Part shown: positions 33,220 through 41,197 of the stretch, in pieces | How the letters are laid out: every line of letters begins with the position of its first letter | Position numbering within the stretch: the stretch's first letter is position 1 | DNA from: OLB7 sp966250335 | GTDB lineage: Bacteria; Bacteroidota; Ignavibacteria; OLB7 | Direction: 5' to 3' | Length of the DNA stretch: 64,000 nt | Assembly (NCBI GenBank): GCA_966250335.1 | Contig: CBINGZ010000009.1 | Coordinates: forward strand, 1 to 64,000 | Position numbers and translations under genes: made by a program | The notes under the pieces: model-generated | Told to the model about the DNA's origin: nothing | The model's input: only the letters and a program-made list of their open reading frames with translations | Database searches by the model: none

Positions 33220-35577
33220 ATGATCACAAAGAACAAAAAGGAGCCGGCGGTCGACGAACCGCATAAACAGGTCAACGGACGACGGGAGGAAACTCCCTCC
33301 GTCCGCGACAGGTCGGGGAGCAACGCCATACGAGGGCTGGAGTCGCAGGATCTTCCCGCGATGCAGAAGGCCCAGGCGCAGGCGCTCCTCAACAACCTGC
33401 TCGAGGCGTGCCGTACCAACCTCCGGATCTGCGATCAGAACCTTATCAGCAAGGCCTTCTATCTCTGCGTCGACGCCCATAAGAACACGATCCGCGCCTC
33501 GGGAGAACCGTACTACACCCATCCCTACGAAGTCGCCATGATCGTGGCGCAGGAGATCACGCTGGACGACGTCTCCGTCGCCGCGGCCCTGCTCCACGAC
33601 GTCGTGGAGGATACCGACTACACGATCGAGGATGTCCGCGCCGAGTTCGGCCCGATCATCGCCGATATCGTCGACGGCGCCACCAAGATCACCGACGTCT
33701 TCAACAGCCACGAGGTGACCCAGGCGGCCAGCTACCGCAAGCTCCTCCTCTCGATGGTCAACGACGTCCGGGTGATGCTGGTGAAGTTCGCCGACCGGCT
33801 CCACAACATGCGGACCCTCCAGTTCCTTTCGCCCCAGAAACAGAAGCGTATGGCGAAGGAGACGCTGGAGATCTTCGCCCCCTTCGCCCATCGTTTCGGC
33901 CTCGGCAACATCAAATGGGAGCTCGAGGATCTGGCGTTCAAGTACCTGAACCCCGACGCCTACAACGAGCTGAAGACGACGCTCCGCGCCAAGCGCCAGC
34001 AGCGTTCCGAGTTTATCCATCGCTGCATAGAGCCGATCGGCGAACGTCTGACCGCCGAGAAGATGAAGTTCGAGATCACCGGCCGTCCGAAACATCTCTA
34101 CTCGATCTACAACAAGATGCTGATCCAGGGGAAGACCCTGGATGAGATCCACGATCTCTTCGCGATCAGGATCATCCTGGAGACCGATCATCCGAACGAC
34201 TGCTTCACGGTCTACGGCATCGTCTCCGAGATCTACACGCCGGTGCCGGAGCGCTTCAAGAACTATATCTCGGTGCCGAAGAAGAACGGCTACCAGTCGA
34301 TCCATACCACGGTGATCGGCCCCGACGGTCGCCAGGTGGAGGTGCAGATCCGCACCAAGAAGATGCACGAGATCGCCGAGAAGGGGGTCGCCGCCCACTT
34401 CATCTACAAGGAGACCTCGATCAACCCCCTCATCACCGAGGATCGCCAGCTGGAGGAATGGGTCGACTGGATCCGCGACGTCTTCGAGAACGCCGGCAAC
34501 GAGGAGGCCCCCGCCGAGGTGATGGAGAGCTTCAGGCTGAACCTCTTCCAGGATGAGATCTACCTCTTCACGCCGAAAGGTGAGCTGAGGATTCTGCCGA
34601 AGGGAGCCACCCCGATCGACTTCGCGTTCGATATCCACACGAAGGTCGGGTTCCACTGCATCGGCGCCAAGGTCAACGGGAAGATCGTCCCGCTCGACAC
34701 CGACCTGAAGTCGGGCGACCAGGTGGAGATCCTCACCTCCAAGAACCAGACCCCCAGCCCCGACTGGGAGAAGTTCGCCGTCACCCACAAGGCGCGCAGC
34801 GGCGTGCGGAAATGGCTGAACGAGGAGAACCGGCGGCTGATGCAGGAAGGGCGCGAGGCGTGGGAGAAGCGCGCGAAGAAGGAGAAGCTCCATATCAACG
34901 ACGACGAGCTGGAGAGGATCTCCCACCTGCTCAAGTACGAGAACAGGGGAGAGCTCTTCGCCGAGATCGGGACCGGGCGGATGACGGCGGAACAGGCGGT
35001 GGCGACGGTTCGCGAGAGGATGAAAGCTCCGTCGGTCAAGGATGACTCCGCTTCGATCGCCGGGCAGGTCCTCTACGACCGATTCGTGCAGGAGGCGCGA
35101 ACCTCCAGCACCGGCATCATCGTCGATGGAACGATCCAGGGGCTGAAGTACACCTACGCCAAGTGCTGCGGTCCGATCCCCGGCGACAAGGTGATCGGCA
35201 TCGTCTCGACCGGACAGGGGGTGGTGATCCATCGGGTCACGTGCAACAATATCCTGAACCTGCTGAAGCAGCCCCGGGTGCGGAACCGCGCGGTGGAGGT
35301 GTCGTGGGCCAGCTCGGACGGGTTCGAGTTCATGTCGGCGGTGAAGGTGACCGGCGAGGACCGTCCCGGCATCCTGAACGACCTGACGCACGCGATCCTG
35401 ACATATCAGAACACGAACATCCGGAGCGTGAATATCGAATCGCAGGATTCCCTCTTCGAGGGGGTGCTGACCGTGATGGTGAAGAACATCGATCATCTCA
35501 ACAGGCTCATGGAGCGGCTGAGAAAGGTCAGGAACGTCAAGAACGTCGAGCGCTTCGAGCAGGCGAACATGGAGTGA
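33220..35577 (+). CDS. rsh: Bifunctional (p)ppGpp synthetase/hydrolase (RelA/SpoT homologue)
   Basis: 785 residues. Makes and degrades the alarmone (p)ppGpp. The N-terminal HD hydrolase domain is intact: YYTHPYEVAMIVAQE, LLHDVVEDTDYTIEDV and KFADRLHNMRTLQFL supply the metal ligands. The synthetase domain has RPKHLYSIYNKM, IHDLFAIRIIL, KNGYQSIHTTVIGPDGR and VEVQIRTKKMHEIAEKG. A TGS domain (IYLFTPKGELRILPKGATPIDFA), a CC/ZFD-like cysteine region (YAKCCGPIPGDKVIG) and a C-terminal ACT domain (KVTGEDRPGILNDL) follow. The N-terminal ~55 residues are poorly conserved, so the start (ATG 33220, or GTG 33211) is uncertain. One base before trmH. Confidence 0.96.
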   Translation: MITKNKKEPAVDEPHKQVNGRREETPSVRDRSGSNAIRGLESQDLPAMQKAQAQALLNNLLEACRTNLRICDQNLISKAFYLCVDAHKNTIRASGEPYYTHPYEVAMIVAQEITLDDVSVAAALLHDVVEDTDYTIEDVRAEFGPIIADIVDGATKITDVFNSHEVTQAASYRKLLLSMVNDVRVMLVKFADRLHNMRTLQFLSPQKQKRMAKETLEIFAPFAHRFGLGNIKWELEDLAFKYLNPDAYNELKTTLRAKRQQRSEFIHRCIEPIGERLTAEKMKFEITGRPKHLYSIYNKMLIQGKTLDEIHDLFAIRIILETDHPNDCFTVYGIVSEIYTPVPERFKNYISVPKKNGYQSIHTTVIGPDGRQVEVQIRTKKMHEIAEKGVAAHFIYKETSINPLITEDRQLEEWVDWIRDVFENAGNEEAPAEVMESFRLNLFQDEIYLFTPKGELRILPKGATPIDFAFDIHTKVGFHCIGAKVNGKIVPLDTDLKSGDQVEILTSKNQTPSPDWEKFAVTHKARSGVRKWLNEENRRLMQEGREAWEKRAKKEKLHINDDELERISHLLKYENRGELFAEIGTGRMTAEQAVATVRERMKAPSVKDDSASIAGQVLYDRFVQEARTSSTGIIVDGTIQGLKYTYAKCCGPIPGDKVIGIVSTGQGVVIHRVTCNNILNLLKQPRVRNRAVEVSWASSDGFEFMSAVKVTGEDRPGILNDLTHAILTYQNTNIRSVNIESQDSLFEGVLTVMVKNIDHLNRLMERLRKVRNVKNVERFEQANME

Positions 35578-35578
35578 G

Positions 35579-36229
35579 ATGCGGAAGAACCTCGACGACC
35601 CGATACCCGAGCCGGCGCTCGATCAACTGCTGATCGACCCGGTCTACCACCGTGCCGAGCGGCGTATCGCGCGGCTCCGTTCCACGATCGAGAAGCGTCA
35701 GCGCGACCTGCATCTGGTGCTGGAGGATGTCTTCGATCCCCACAACGTCTCCGCCGTCCTCCGCACCTGCGACGCGGTGGGGGTGGGGACGGTGCATCTG
35801 GTCTACAACAGGGAGAAGTTCCCGAAGATCGGCCGGACGAGCTCGGCAAGCGCCTGGAAATGGGTGGAGATGAAGCAGTACACCCGGATCGAGGAGTGCT
35901 ACGACGGTCTCCGCGAGCTCGGCTGCCGGATCTACGCCACCGACCTGAGCGACCGCGCAACGAGCATCTACGATGTCGAGATGGCCGGGCCGACGGCGCT
36001 GGTCTTCGGGAACGAGCACCGCGGGGTCTCGCCGGAGGCGTCGAGTCTGGCCGACGGGAACATCCTGATCCCGATGGTGGGACTGATCCAGAGCCTGAAC
36101 ATCTCCGTCGCCTGCGCCGTGACCCTCTACGAGGCGATGCGGCAGCGGCAGGTCAGGGGGATGTACAACTCATCGATTCTATCGGAAGCCGAGGTTGAGG
36201 CGAAGCTGAGGGAGTGGGCGGAGAGATAG
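35579..36229 (+). CDS. trmH: tRNA (guanosine-2'-O)-methyltransferase, SPOUT family
   Basis: 216 residues. Methylates G18 in the D-loop of tRNAs using S-adenosylmethionine. The N-terminal extension with RQRDLHLVLEDVFDPHNVSAVLRTCDAVGV gives SPOUT motif 1. ALVFGNEHRGVSPEA near 141 is motif 2, and IPMVGLIQSLNISVACAVTLYEA near 164 is motif 3, together making the trefoil-knot cofactor site. The ATG lies one base after the RelA/SpoT stop (TGAGATG), so the pair is likely translated from one mRNA. The gene converges with the minus-strand ABC ATPase gene 21 bases away. Confidence 0.93.
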   Translation: MRKNLDDPIPEPALDQLLIDPVYHRAERRIARLRSTIEKRQRDLHLVLEDVFDPHNVSAVLRTCDAVGVGTVHLVYNREKFPKIGRTSSASAWKWVEMKQYTRIEECYDGLRELGCRIYATDLSDRATSIYDVEMAGPTALVFGNEHRGVSPEASSLADGNILIPMVGLIQSLNISVACAVTLYEAMRQRQVRGMYNSSILSEAEVEAKLREWAER

Positions 36230-36250
36230 GAGGGAAGGAGCCGTCGGCGG

Positions 36251-36892
36251 TCAACCGAGCTTCCGTTCCAGCGAGAGCGCCTTGGTGCACATCGTCAGGT
36301 CCTCCACGTCGTTGGTCGCCACGACCGTGACGCGCGACCCCTTTCCGGAGGCGACCAGCTCGCGGATCACGGCGATCCCGCGCTCGTCGAAGTTCGTGGC
36401 CGGTTCGTCGATGAAGAGGAAGGGGGGATCGTGGACGAGGGCGCAGATATACTTGACCCGCTGGAGCATGCCGGAGCTGTAGGTGTGGAGCGGGTCGTTC
36501 CTCCGTCCGGCGAGACCGAATATCTCGAACAGATAGATCCCCCGCTCCTCGTCGAACTCCAGGCCGCGCATCCTCTGCAGCAGATCGAGATGTTCCCACG
36601 GCGTGAACTCCGTGTAGAGCTGGAGATAGGGGGCCACGTATCCGACCCTGGGAGGAAGATCGTCATCCGAGACTTCTTTTCCGTCCACCGACCACTTCAC
36701 CCTTCCCCCCGTCCGTTCGGCCACGTTCGCCATGATCTTCATGAGGGTCGATTTCCCCGACCCGTTGCTCCCGGTGAGGGCGATGACATCCCCCGTCTCC
36801 AGGGTGAAGTTCAGGTTGGAGAAGATCGTTCTGAGACCGAACCGTTTGGTGATCCCCTCCACGCGCAGCTCGGCGGTTCGTGTTCCGCTCAC
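36251..36892 (-). CDS. ABC transporter ATP-binding protein (CcmA-like)
   Basis: 213 residues from a GTG at 36892 that overlaps the previous stop (GTGA). A single nucleotide-binding domain: Walker A LTGSNGSGKSTLM near 39, Q-loop VGYVAPYLQL, signature TYSSGMLQRVKYICALV near 137, Walker B PFLFIDEPATNFD near 157, and a non-canonical H-loop position (VVATNDVEDL, Asn in place of His). Size and sequence resemble haem-exporter ATPase CcmA or short Bacteroidota ABC ATPases. No permease gene is adjacent, so the partner and substrate are unknown. Last gene of the minus-strand unit with the metalloprotease and thioesterase. Confidence 0.88.
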   Translation of the reverse strand: MSGTRTAELRVEGITKRFGLRTIFSNLNFTLETGDVIALTGSNGSGKSTLMKIMANVAERTGGRVKWSVDGKEVSDDDLPPRVGYVAPYLQLYTEFTPWEHLDLLQRMRGLEFDEERGIYLFEIFGLAGRRNDPLHTYSSGMLQRVKYICALVHDPPFLFIDEPATNFDERGIAVIRELVASGKGSRVTVVATNDVEDLTMCTKALSLERKLG

Positions 36893-38589
36893 TTCCCCAC
36901 CACCGCGAACTTCCCCAGGCTCGGGTCGCCGTCGTTGATCGACATCTCGTAGATGTAGATCCCGCTCGGGGCCGGTCGTCCCTCGTGATCGAGTCCGTCC
37001 CAGACCACGCCGAGGAGGTTGTTGGCTCCTATCAGTTCCTTCTGTTCCAGCTCCCTGACCCGTGTCATTCCGCTGGAGTAGATCCAGACCCTGATCTTCC
37101 TGATCAGCTCGGTCGTCTCCGGGACCGCGAAGATGAGGGAGTTGCCGCCGTCGTTGATGAACGGCTGCGGCGATGTCCGCACGGCGATCGCCCGCTGCAC
37201 CGATCCGTTGACCGACCTGAAGAGGCAGAACTGCTGGTTCGGCGCATCAAGACGGTAGTAGACGCTGCCGGCGGCAAGGGGGATCTCCGTGAAGTCCGGG
37301 CGGGCGCTCTCGTCCGCCTCCAGCGCGAACGCCTCGCGCTGGATGTTCGAGCCCCCTCCGTTTATATCGGATCGCGCATTTGTGACGACGAAGTCGACGG
37401 TGTCGCGCACGTTGATGTTCGCGGTCGGCACGGTCAGCCTGTAGAGCCCGAAGCTGAGGGGATAGAGGGCATCCTCGAAGAGAACGTTCCCATCGGACAT
37501 ATGGCGGGTGTCGGCCGGGCGCATCGTGGGGAGGTTCTCGGCGTTCGGCAGATAGGTCGTGTCGCGAGCGCGTGAGCCGGTGTAGTAGCACCATTCCGCG
37601 AACTCGCAGTAGCTGTTTTCCAGATTGAAGCTCCGGCGCCGCAGCACGTTGTCGATCGCCTTGAACTCGTCGGTCCCCCTGAACTCCTCCCAGATCTCCC
37701 TGATCACATCCCGTCCGTACTTCTTGGAGAGATATTCCAGATAGAGAACATGGGCATAGCCGGTGATGCCGTCGTCGACGCTGTTGGTGGAGATCGGGTA
37801 GTTCTGCGGGCTGTGGAGGAAGGAGTCGACGTACTGGAGGTAGTCGTCGATCTCCGGGTGGAGCTGCCGTTCCATCCAGACCGCCGTCGCCTCGAAGATC
37901 GAGCGCTGGCTGAAATCGACCTTGTATCCGAACTGGACGACATGGTGGAATTCATGCGCGGCGGTGACACGGACCCCCAGGATGCCGGGGCTGGGATATC
38001 CCCCCTGATAATCGTTGTCCATGACCAGGTAGGAGGCGTATCCGTCCCCCACCGGGTTGTCGCTTTCCGGGCAGGCGCCGCCGTAATATCCGCGTGCGAG
38101 ATTGCAGATATAGACGTCGATTCTGCCGTCGGGTCCGCCCCGGCCCGGGTTCCGGTTGTCCGGTCCGGGGGCCTTGTAGCCCATGCTGTCGATCTCGACC
38201 CGCCACGCCATCTCCAGATAGAAGGCGACCGAGTCGATATAGTCCGGGTGGCCGTTGGCGTTTCTGTCGGCCAGGGGGGGAGCCTCGTTCCCTGAGCCCC
38301 AGTAGTGGATGTAGAAATGTTCCGACTGAAGCGAAAGGGGCATCACCGGTCGTCCCCCGCAGAGGGCGCAGGCGAGCAGGCCGGCCCCCTGCTTCCCTGA
38401 CGCGAGATCGGCGGTCGTATCGGCCTGCGAGAAGGTGAAGCAGCGGTTGGGGCCGGTTCCCTCCCCATGGTCATGATCGTGATCGTCTCCCTCATGCCCC
38501 GTCCCGGCGTGCAGAACCGATGCGGCTGCCGCCAGAAGGATCAGGGTCAGAGGAAGGTGGAAGGGGAGCCGGCGTAGATGTCGTGCCAT
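36889..38589 (-). CDS. Secreted zinc metalloprotease-like protein (MXAN_6640 type) with C-terminal FlgD-like domain
   Basis: 566 residues. Signal peptide ends near residue 28. A His/Asp cluster (GHEGDDHDHDHGEG) and a CALCGG motif follow. ADRNANGHPDYIDSV resembles a calcium-binding loop, and VTAAHEFHHVVQFGYKVDF near 210 is a gluzincin-type HExxH-like zinc motif (HEFHH), with the downstream glutamate in FEATAVWMERQ. The C-terminal ~70 residues (IYSSGMTRVRELEQKELIG ... GRPAPSGIYIYEMS) are a FlgD-Ig-like module of the kind found at the end of secreted Bacteroidota/FCB proteins, here probably a T9SS sorting signal variant. The natural substrate is unknown. It follows the thioesterase by 12 bases. 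Confidence 0.78.
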   Translation of the reverse strand: MARHLRRLPFHLPLTLILLAAAASVLHAGTGHEGDDHDHDHGEGTGPNRCFTFSQADTTADLASGKQGAGLLACALCGGRPVMPLSLQSEHFYIHYWGSGNEAPPLADRNANGHPDYIDSVAFYLEMAWRVEIDSMGYKAPGPDNRNPGRGGPDGRIDVYICNLARGYYGGACPESDNPVGDGYASYLVMDNDYQGGYPSPGILGVRVTAAHEFHHVVQFGYKVDFSQRSIFEATAVWMERQLHPEIDDYLQYVDSFLHSPQNYPISTNSVDDGITGYAHVLYLEYLSKKYGRDVIREIWEEFRGTDEFKAIDNVLRRRSFNLENSYCEFAEWCYYTGSRARDTTYLPNAENLPTMRPADTRHMSDGNVLFEDALYPLSFGLYRLTVPTANINVRDTVDFVVTNARSDINGGGSNIQREAFALEADESARPDFTEIPLAAGSVYYRLDAPNQQFCLFRSVNGSVQRAIAVRTSPQPFINDGGNSLIFAVPETTELIRKIRVWIYSSGMTRVRELEQKELIGANNLLGVVWDGLDHEGRPAPSGIYIYEMSINDGDPSLGKFAVVGK

Positions 38590-38601
38590 TCCTCGCTCGG
38601 G

Positions 38602-39111
38602 TTATGCTGAGGTTTGGTGGAGTTCCTCGATCCGTTTTCTGTTCTCCAGTCGTCCGGCGCGGCGGATCCCCGCGGCATCGAACCGTTTCCGCTCGGCGTC
38701 GTTCTCCGGGACGACATGCGGCGACGGCAGCGGCCGTCCGTCGGCGTCGATCCCGACGAACGTCAGATAGGCGGTGTTGGCGTGGAGGACGATCCCTTCC
38801 AGCGGGTTCTCCATCTCCACCCTGACACCGACCTCCATCGAGGTGTTGAAGACCCGGTTGACCGAGGCCTTCAGCCGCACGATGTTCCCCAGTCTGATCG
38901 GCGCATGGAAGCTCATCCCGTCCACGGAGGCCGTGACGCAGACGCGCCGGGCGTGGCGCATGGCGCAGAGGGCGGCGGCGATGTCGATCCAGTGCATCAG
39001 GCGTCCGCCCAGCAGATTGCCGAGCTGGTTGGTGTCGTTCGGCAGCACGAGCTCGGTCATCTCGACCTGTGAATCGGAAACCGGACGTGCGCTGATATCT
39101 TCTATCGACAT
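38602..39111 (-). CDS. Acyl-CoA thioesterase, hotdog fold (YciA/BACH type)
   Basis: 169 residues. Hydrolyses acyl-CoA to free acid and CoA. MTELVLPNDTNQLGNLLGGRLMHWIDIAAAL at residues 18-48 carries the catalytic Asn/Asp region and the GG..MxW(I/M)D motif of the acyl-CoA hydrolase subfamily. CVTASVDGMSFHAPIRLGNIV is the second half of the active site. A charged C-terminal helix is rich in Arg/Glu. Single hotdog domain; works as a hexamer in relatives. Eleven bases after bamD and twelve before the metalloprotease gene, so probably co-transcribed, with no obvious shared function. Confidence 0.9.
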   Translation of the reverse strand: MSIEDISARPVSDSQVEMTELVLPNDTNQLGNLLGGRLMHWIDIAAALCAMRHARRVCVTASVDGMSFHAPIRLGNIVRLKASVNRVFNTSMEVGVRVEMENPLEGIVLHANTAYLTFVGIDADGRPLPSPHVVPENDAERKRFDAAGIRRAGRLENRKRIEELHQTSA

Positions 39112-39122
39112 GGGGTGTGGTT

Positions 39123-39845
39123 CTACTGACTGTTGAGCGAGGTGCCGGGATTGGCATCCCTGAACTTCTGCACTTCCTCGGCCGCTTCCGCCGACCTGCC
39201 GAGCCGGTTGAGCATATCGACCTTCCCGTTGATCGCCGGGCGATGGGAGTCGGTGTCGGGGTAGAGGTCGATCACCTTCTGGAAGTAGACGAGGGCCGAC
39301 TTGTACTCCTGAAGCTTCACATACTGCGTGGCGACCGCCATCTCCTTCTGGGCCAGCTTGTTCCGGAGCGAGGCGACATGCTCGCGGGCCACGCCGGAGA
39401 GGGAATCGGCGGGGTAGAGGTCGATGAAGACCCGGAACTGCTTGATGGCGTTGTCGGTGTCGGTCTGATCCCGTTCGAACTGCGGGGAGAGCTTCAGGGC
39501 CGATTCCGCCGATCTGAACATCGCCCGCTTGTAGAAAGGGCTGGAGGGGAAGGAGTTGAGCAGACGGCGATAGTTGAACATCGCCAGACGATAGTTCTCG
39601 TCGAGGAAATGAGCCTCCCCCAGATAGAACTGCGCGTCATCCGCCAGATCGCCCGCCGGGTCCTGCGTCACGATGATATCGAAGAGCTGCGCGGCCCTCT
39701 CGTAATCCTCGTCGGCAAGCTCGGCCATAGCCTCGTCGAACCGTTCCTTCGTCGGTTTGGACTGGACGGCCGTGGATGAGTTGCCGCATCCCGACAGCGC
39801 CGATACCGCCACCAGCAGAATCAACGGAAGAAGTCTTGTTGTCAT
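39123..39845 (-). CDS. bamD: Outer membrane assembly lipoprotein BamD
   Basis: 240 residues from the ATG at 39845. Signal peptide with lipobox ALSGC at about residues 16-20. The mature part is a series of TPR helices: EAMAELADEDYERAAQLFDIIV, DDAQFYLGEAHFLDENYRLA, YRRLLNSFPSSPFYKRAMFR and the later KQFRVFIDLYPADSLS and YFQKVIDLYPDTDSHR. Part of the BAM complex, inserting beta-barrels such as the Wzi-like protein in this window. An in-frame ATG at 39887 would bury the signal sequence, so 39845 is preferred. Followed 11 bases later by the thioesterase gene. Confidence 0.9.
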   Translation of the reverse strand: MTTRLLPLILLVAVSALSGCGNSSTAVQSKPTKERFDEAMAELADEDYERAAQLFDIIVTQDPAGDLADDAQFYLGEAHFLDENYRLAMFNYRRLLNSFPSSPFYKRAMFRSAESALKLSPQFERDQTDTDNAIKQFRVFIDLYPADSLSGVAREHVASLRNKLAQKEMAVATQYVKLQEYKSALVYFQKVIDLYPDTDSHRPAINGKVDMLNRLGRSAEAAEEVQKFRDANPGTSLNSQ

Positions 39846-39919
39846 CGGCGCTATCATACAAAATGCAGTTGACATGCAGAACACCATTCGAGTATGAACG
39901 ACCCCGCCGTGAGGCGCCG

Positions 39920-40651
39920 TTACTGGCTTCTGACGGTAAAGAGTAGTATCACGACCACGGCCGTGGCCCCGAGCACGATCGCGGGCTCCACGACCTTGCT
40001 CCAGAAGCCGCCGGAGGACGCGGGGCTCGACCCCTTCGCGAACGGGTAGCCGGCTCCCTCCAGAACCCCCAGATCGTCGGTCGCCACCGTGTCGGCGCGT
40101 GCCGAGGAGAGGGTTCGCGAGGTTCGCCCGGAGATCCCGCCGGGCCGGCTCCCTCCCGGAAGCAGGGCGCTGACCGAGAGGAGGGCGTTCCGCTCAAGCG
40201 AATCGGAGTCCTCCGTCTCGCGATATTCCACCCCGATCGCGGTGATCGCGACGGAGAGGGAGCGGGGATCGCCCGGTCCACATGTTGCAATGACGTTCCG
40301 GCGCGCGTTCGCAACAGCCGTCACCGCCTGCTCCACGATCCAGGCGGCCGGATGGTCGGCCACCGAAAGGCAGAGGGTGTCTCCGGCAGCGAAGCCTTCA
40401 AGCAGGGAGTCGGCGGCCGCGCGGGCACACTCCTGCAGGCGGGCCAGATTGTCCGGCTGTGCGCCGGCGTTCCCGACGGAGAGGAGGAGCAGGAAGATCG
40501 CCGGCAGCAGAGGCCGGAATCGCGATGCGCCGAACGAATCGATCAACAACACCATCGGTGATCCGGTTTCGAGGGGATCGACGACACGGTGGGAACGGGG
40601 TCCCGCACGGGGTCGTGCGATCGGAGTCGATCCGGCAAAGCTACGACGCAT
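39920..40651 (-). CDS. Hypothetical envelope protein, possibly polysaccharide- or stress-associated
   Basis: 243 residues from the ATG at 40651, which has GGAGGTG just upstream. An alternative ATG at 40555 would leave a cleaner signal peptide (RPLLPAIFLLLLSVGNAGA). The middle contains a short cysteine pair (GDTLCLSV, IATCGPGD) and Ser/Arg/Thr-rich linker sequence. The C-terminus ends in one TM helix (AIVLGATAVVVILLFTV). No family is recognised. Exported N-terminus plus C-terminal anchor suggest a periplasm-facing protein. Upstream of bamD with a 74-base gap. The rpsT promoter lies divergently close to its start, so the two genes may share a control region. Confidence 0.6.
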   Translation of the reverse strand: MRRSFAGSTPIARPRAGPRSHRVVDPLETGSPMVLLIDSFGASRFRPLLPAIFLLLLSVGNAGAQPDNLARLQECARAAADSLLEGFAAGDTLCLSVADHPAAWIVEQAVTAVANARRNVIATCGPGDPRSLSVAITAIGVEYRETEDSDSLERNALLSVSALLPGGSRPGGISGRTSRTLSSARADTVATDDLGVLEGAGYPFAKGSSPASSGGFWSKVVEPAIVLGATAVVVILLFTVRSQ

Positions 40652-40698
40652 GGGCACCTCCGGAAAGAAATAGTTCGTGTAAGTAATCTTTAAAACCC

Positions 40699-40729
40699 TT
40701 TGACTCGTGTCCCCGCTGCCGTATCTTTG
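40699..40729 (+). promoter_or_regulatory. Bacteroidota-type promoter of rpsT
   Basis: TTTG at 40699-40702, a 19-nt spacer, then TATCTTTG at 40722-40729: an exact match to the -33 TTTG / -7 TAnnTTTG consensus of the Bacteroidota primary sigma factor. It lies 36 bases before the rpsT ATG. The strongest single piece of promoter evidence for the phylum. Confidence 0.85.
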
Positions 40730-40765
40730 CAGGCTCAAAACGCAACTGATTCATAACGCACGGAT

Positions 40766-41023
40766 ATGCCTCAGCACGTATCAGCAGAGAAGAGAGTCCG
40801 CCAGACGGCGAAGCGTCGCGCTCACAATCGTTACTACAAGGTGATGATGCGCACTGCGATGAAGGAGTTCAAGGCCGCTTCCTCGAAGGAGGATATGGTC
40901 GAGAAGAGCCGTCTTGCCACCAAGGTGCTCGACCGTCTGGCAGCCAAGGGGCTGATCCACAAGAATTATGCTGCGAACCGCAAATCGATGATGGCGCGCC
41001 TGATCGCCGCTGTGGGTCGCTAA
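40766..41023 (+). CDS. rpsT: 30S ribosomal protein S20
   Basis: 85 residues. Primary 16S rRNA-binding protein. SAEKRVRQTAKRRAHNRYYK and the later KVLDRLAAKGLIHKNYAANRKSMMARLI are the family's conserved start and end; length is normal. A short leader runs from the promoter at 40699-40729. The gene ends 16 bases before tRNA-Arg, and a strong terminator comes after the tRNA, so rpsT and the tRNA are probably transcribed together. Confidence 0.97.
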   Translation: MPQHVSAEKRVRQTAKRRAHNRYYKVMMRTAMKEFKAASSKEDMVEKSRLATKVLDRLAAKGLIHKNYAANRKSMMARLIAAVGR

Positions 41024-41039
41024 CGGTTCGCCGTCGCCC

Positions 41040-41113
41040 GCACCCGTAGCTCAATTGGATAGAGCATCTGACTACGGATCAGAAGGTTTGGGGTTCGAAT
41101 CCCTACGGGTGCA
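41040..41113 (+). tRNA. tRNA-Arg (anticodon ACG)
   Basis: All four arms fold: acceptor GCACCCG/CGGGTGC, D-stem GCTC/GAGC, anticodon stem TCTGA/TCAGA with loop CTACGGA (anticodon ACG, read as ICG in bacteria), T-stem TGGGG/CCCTA with loop TTCGAAT. The discriminator base is A and CCA is not encoded. It sits 16 bases after rpsT and is followed by an intrinsic terminator. Confidence 0.97.
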
Positions 41114-41121
41114 CCTTTACG

Positions 41122-41152
41122 AAAGGGGTCTTCATTGCGAAGACCCCTTTTT
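41122..41152 (+). terminator. Intrinsic terminator after rpsT / tRNA-Arg
   Basis: AAAGGGGTCTTC and GAAGACCCCTTT form a perfect 12-bp stem with a five-base loop, followed directly by TT within a TTTTT run. It ends the rpsT-tRNA unit and lies only 45 bases before the next start codon. Confidence 0.9.
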
Positions 41153-41197
41153 CGTTCTATGTTCTTCCCCATTCGATGCTCTCCATCTCCCTTTGCC

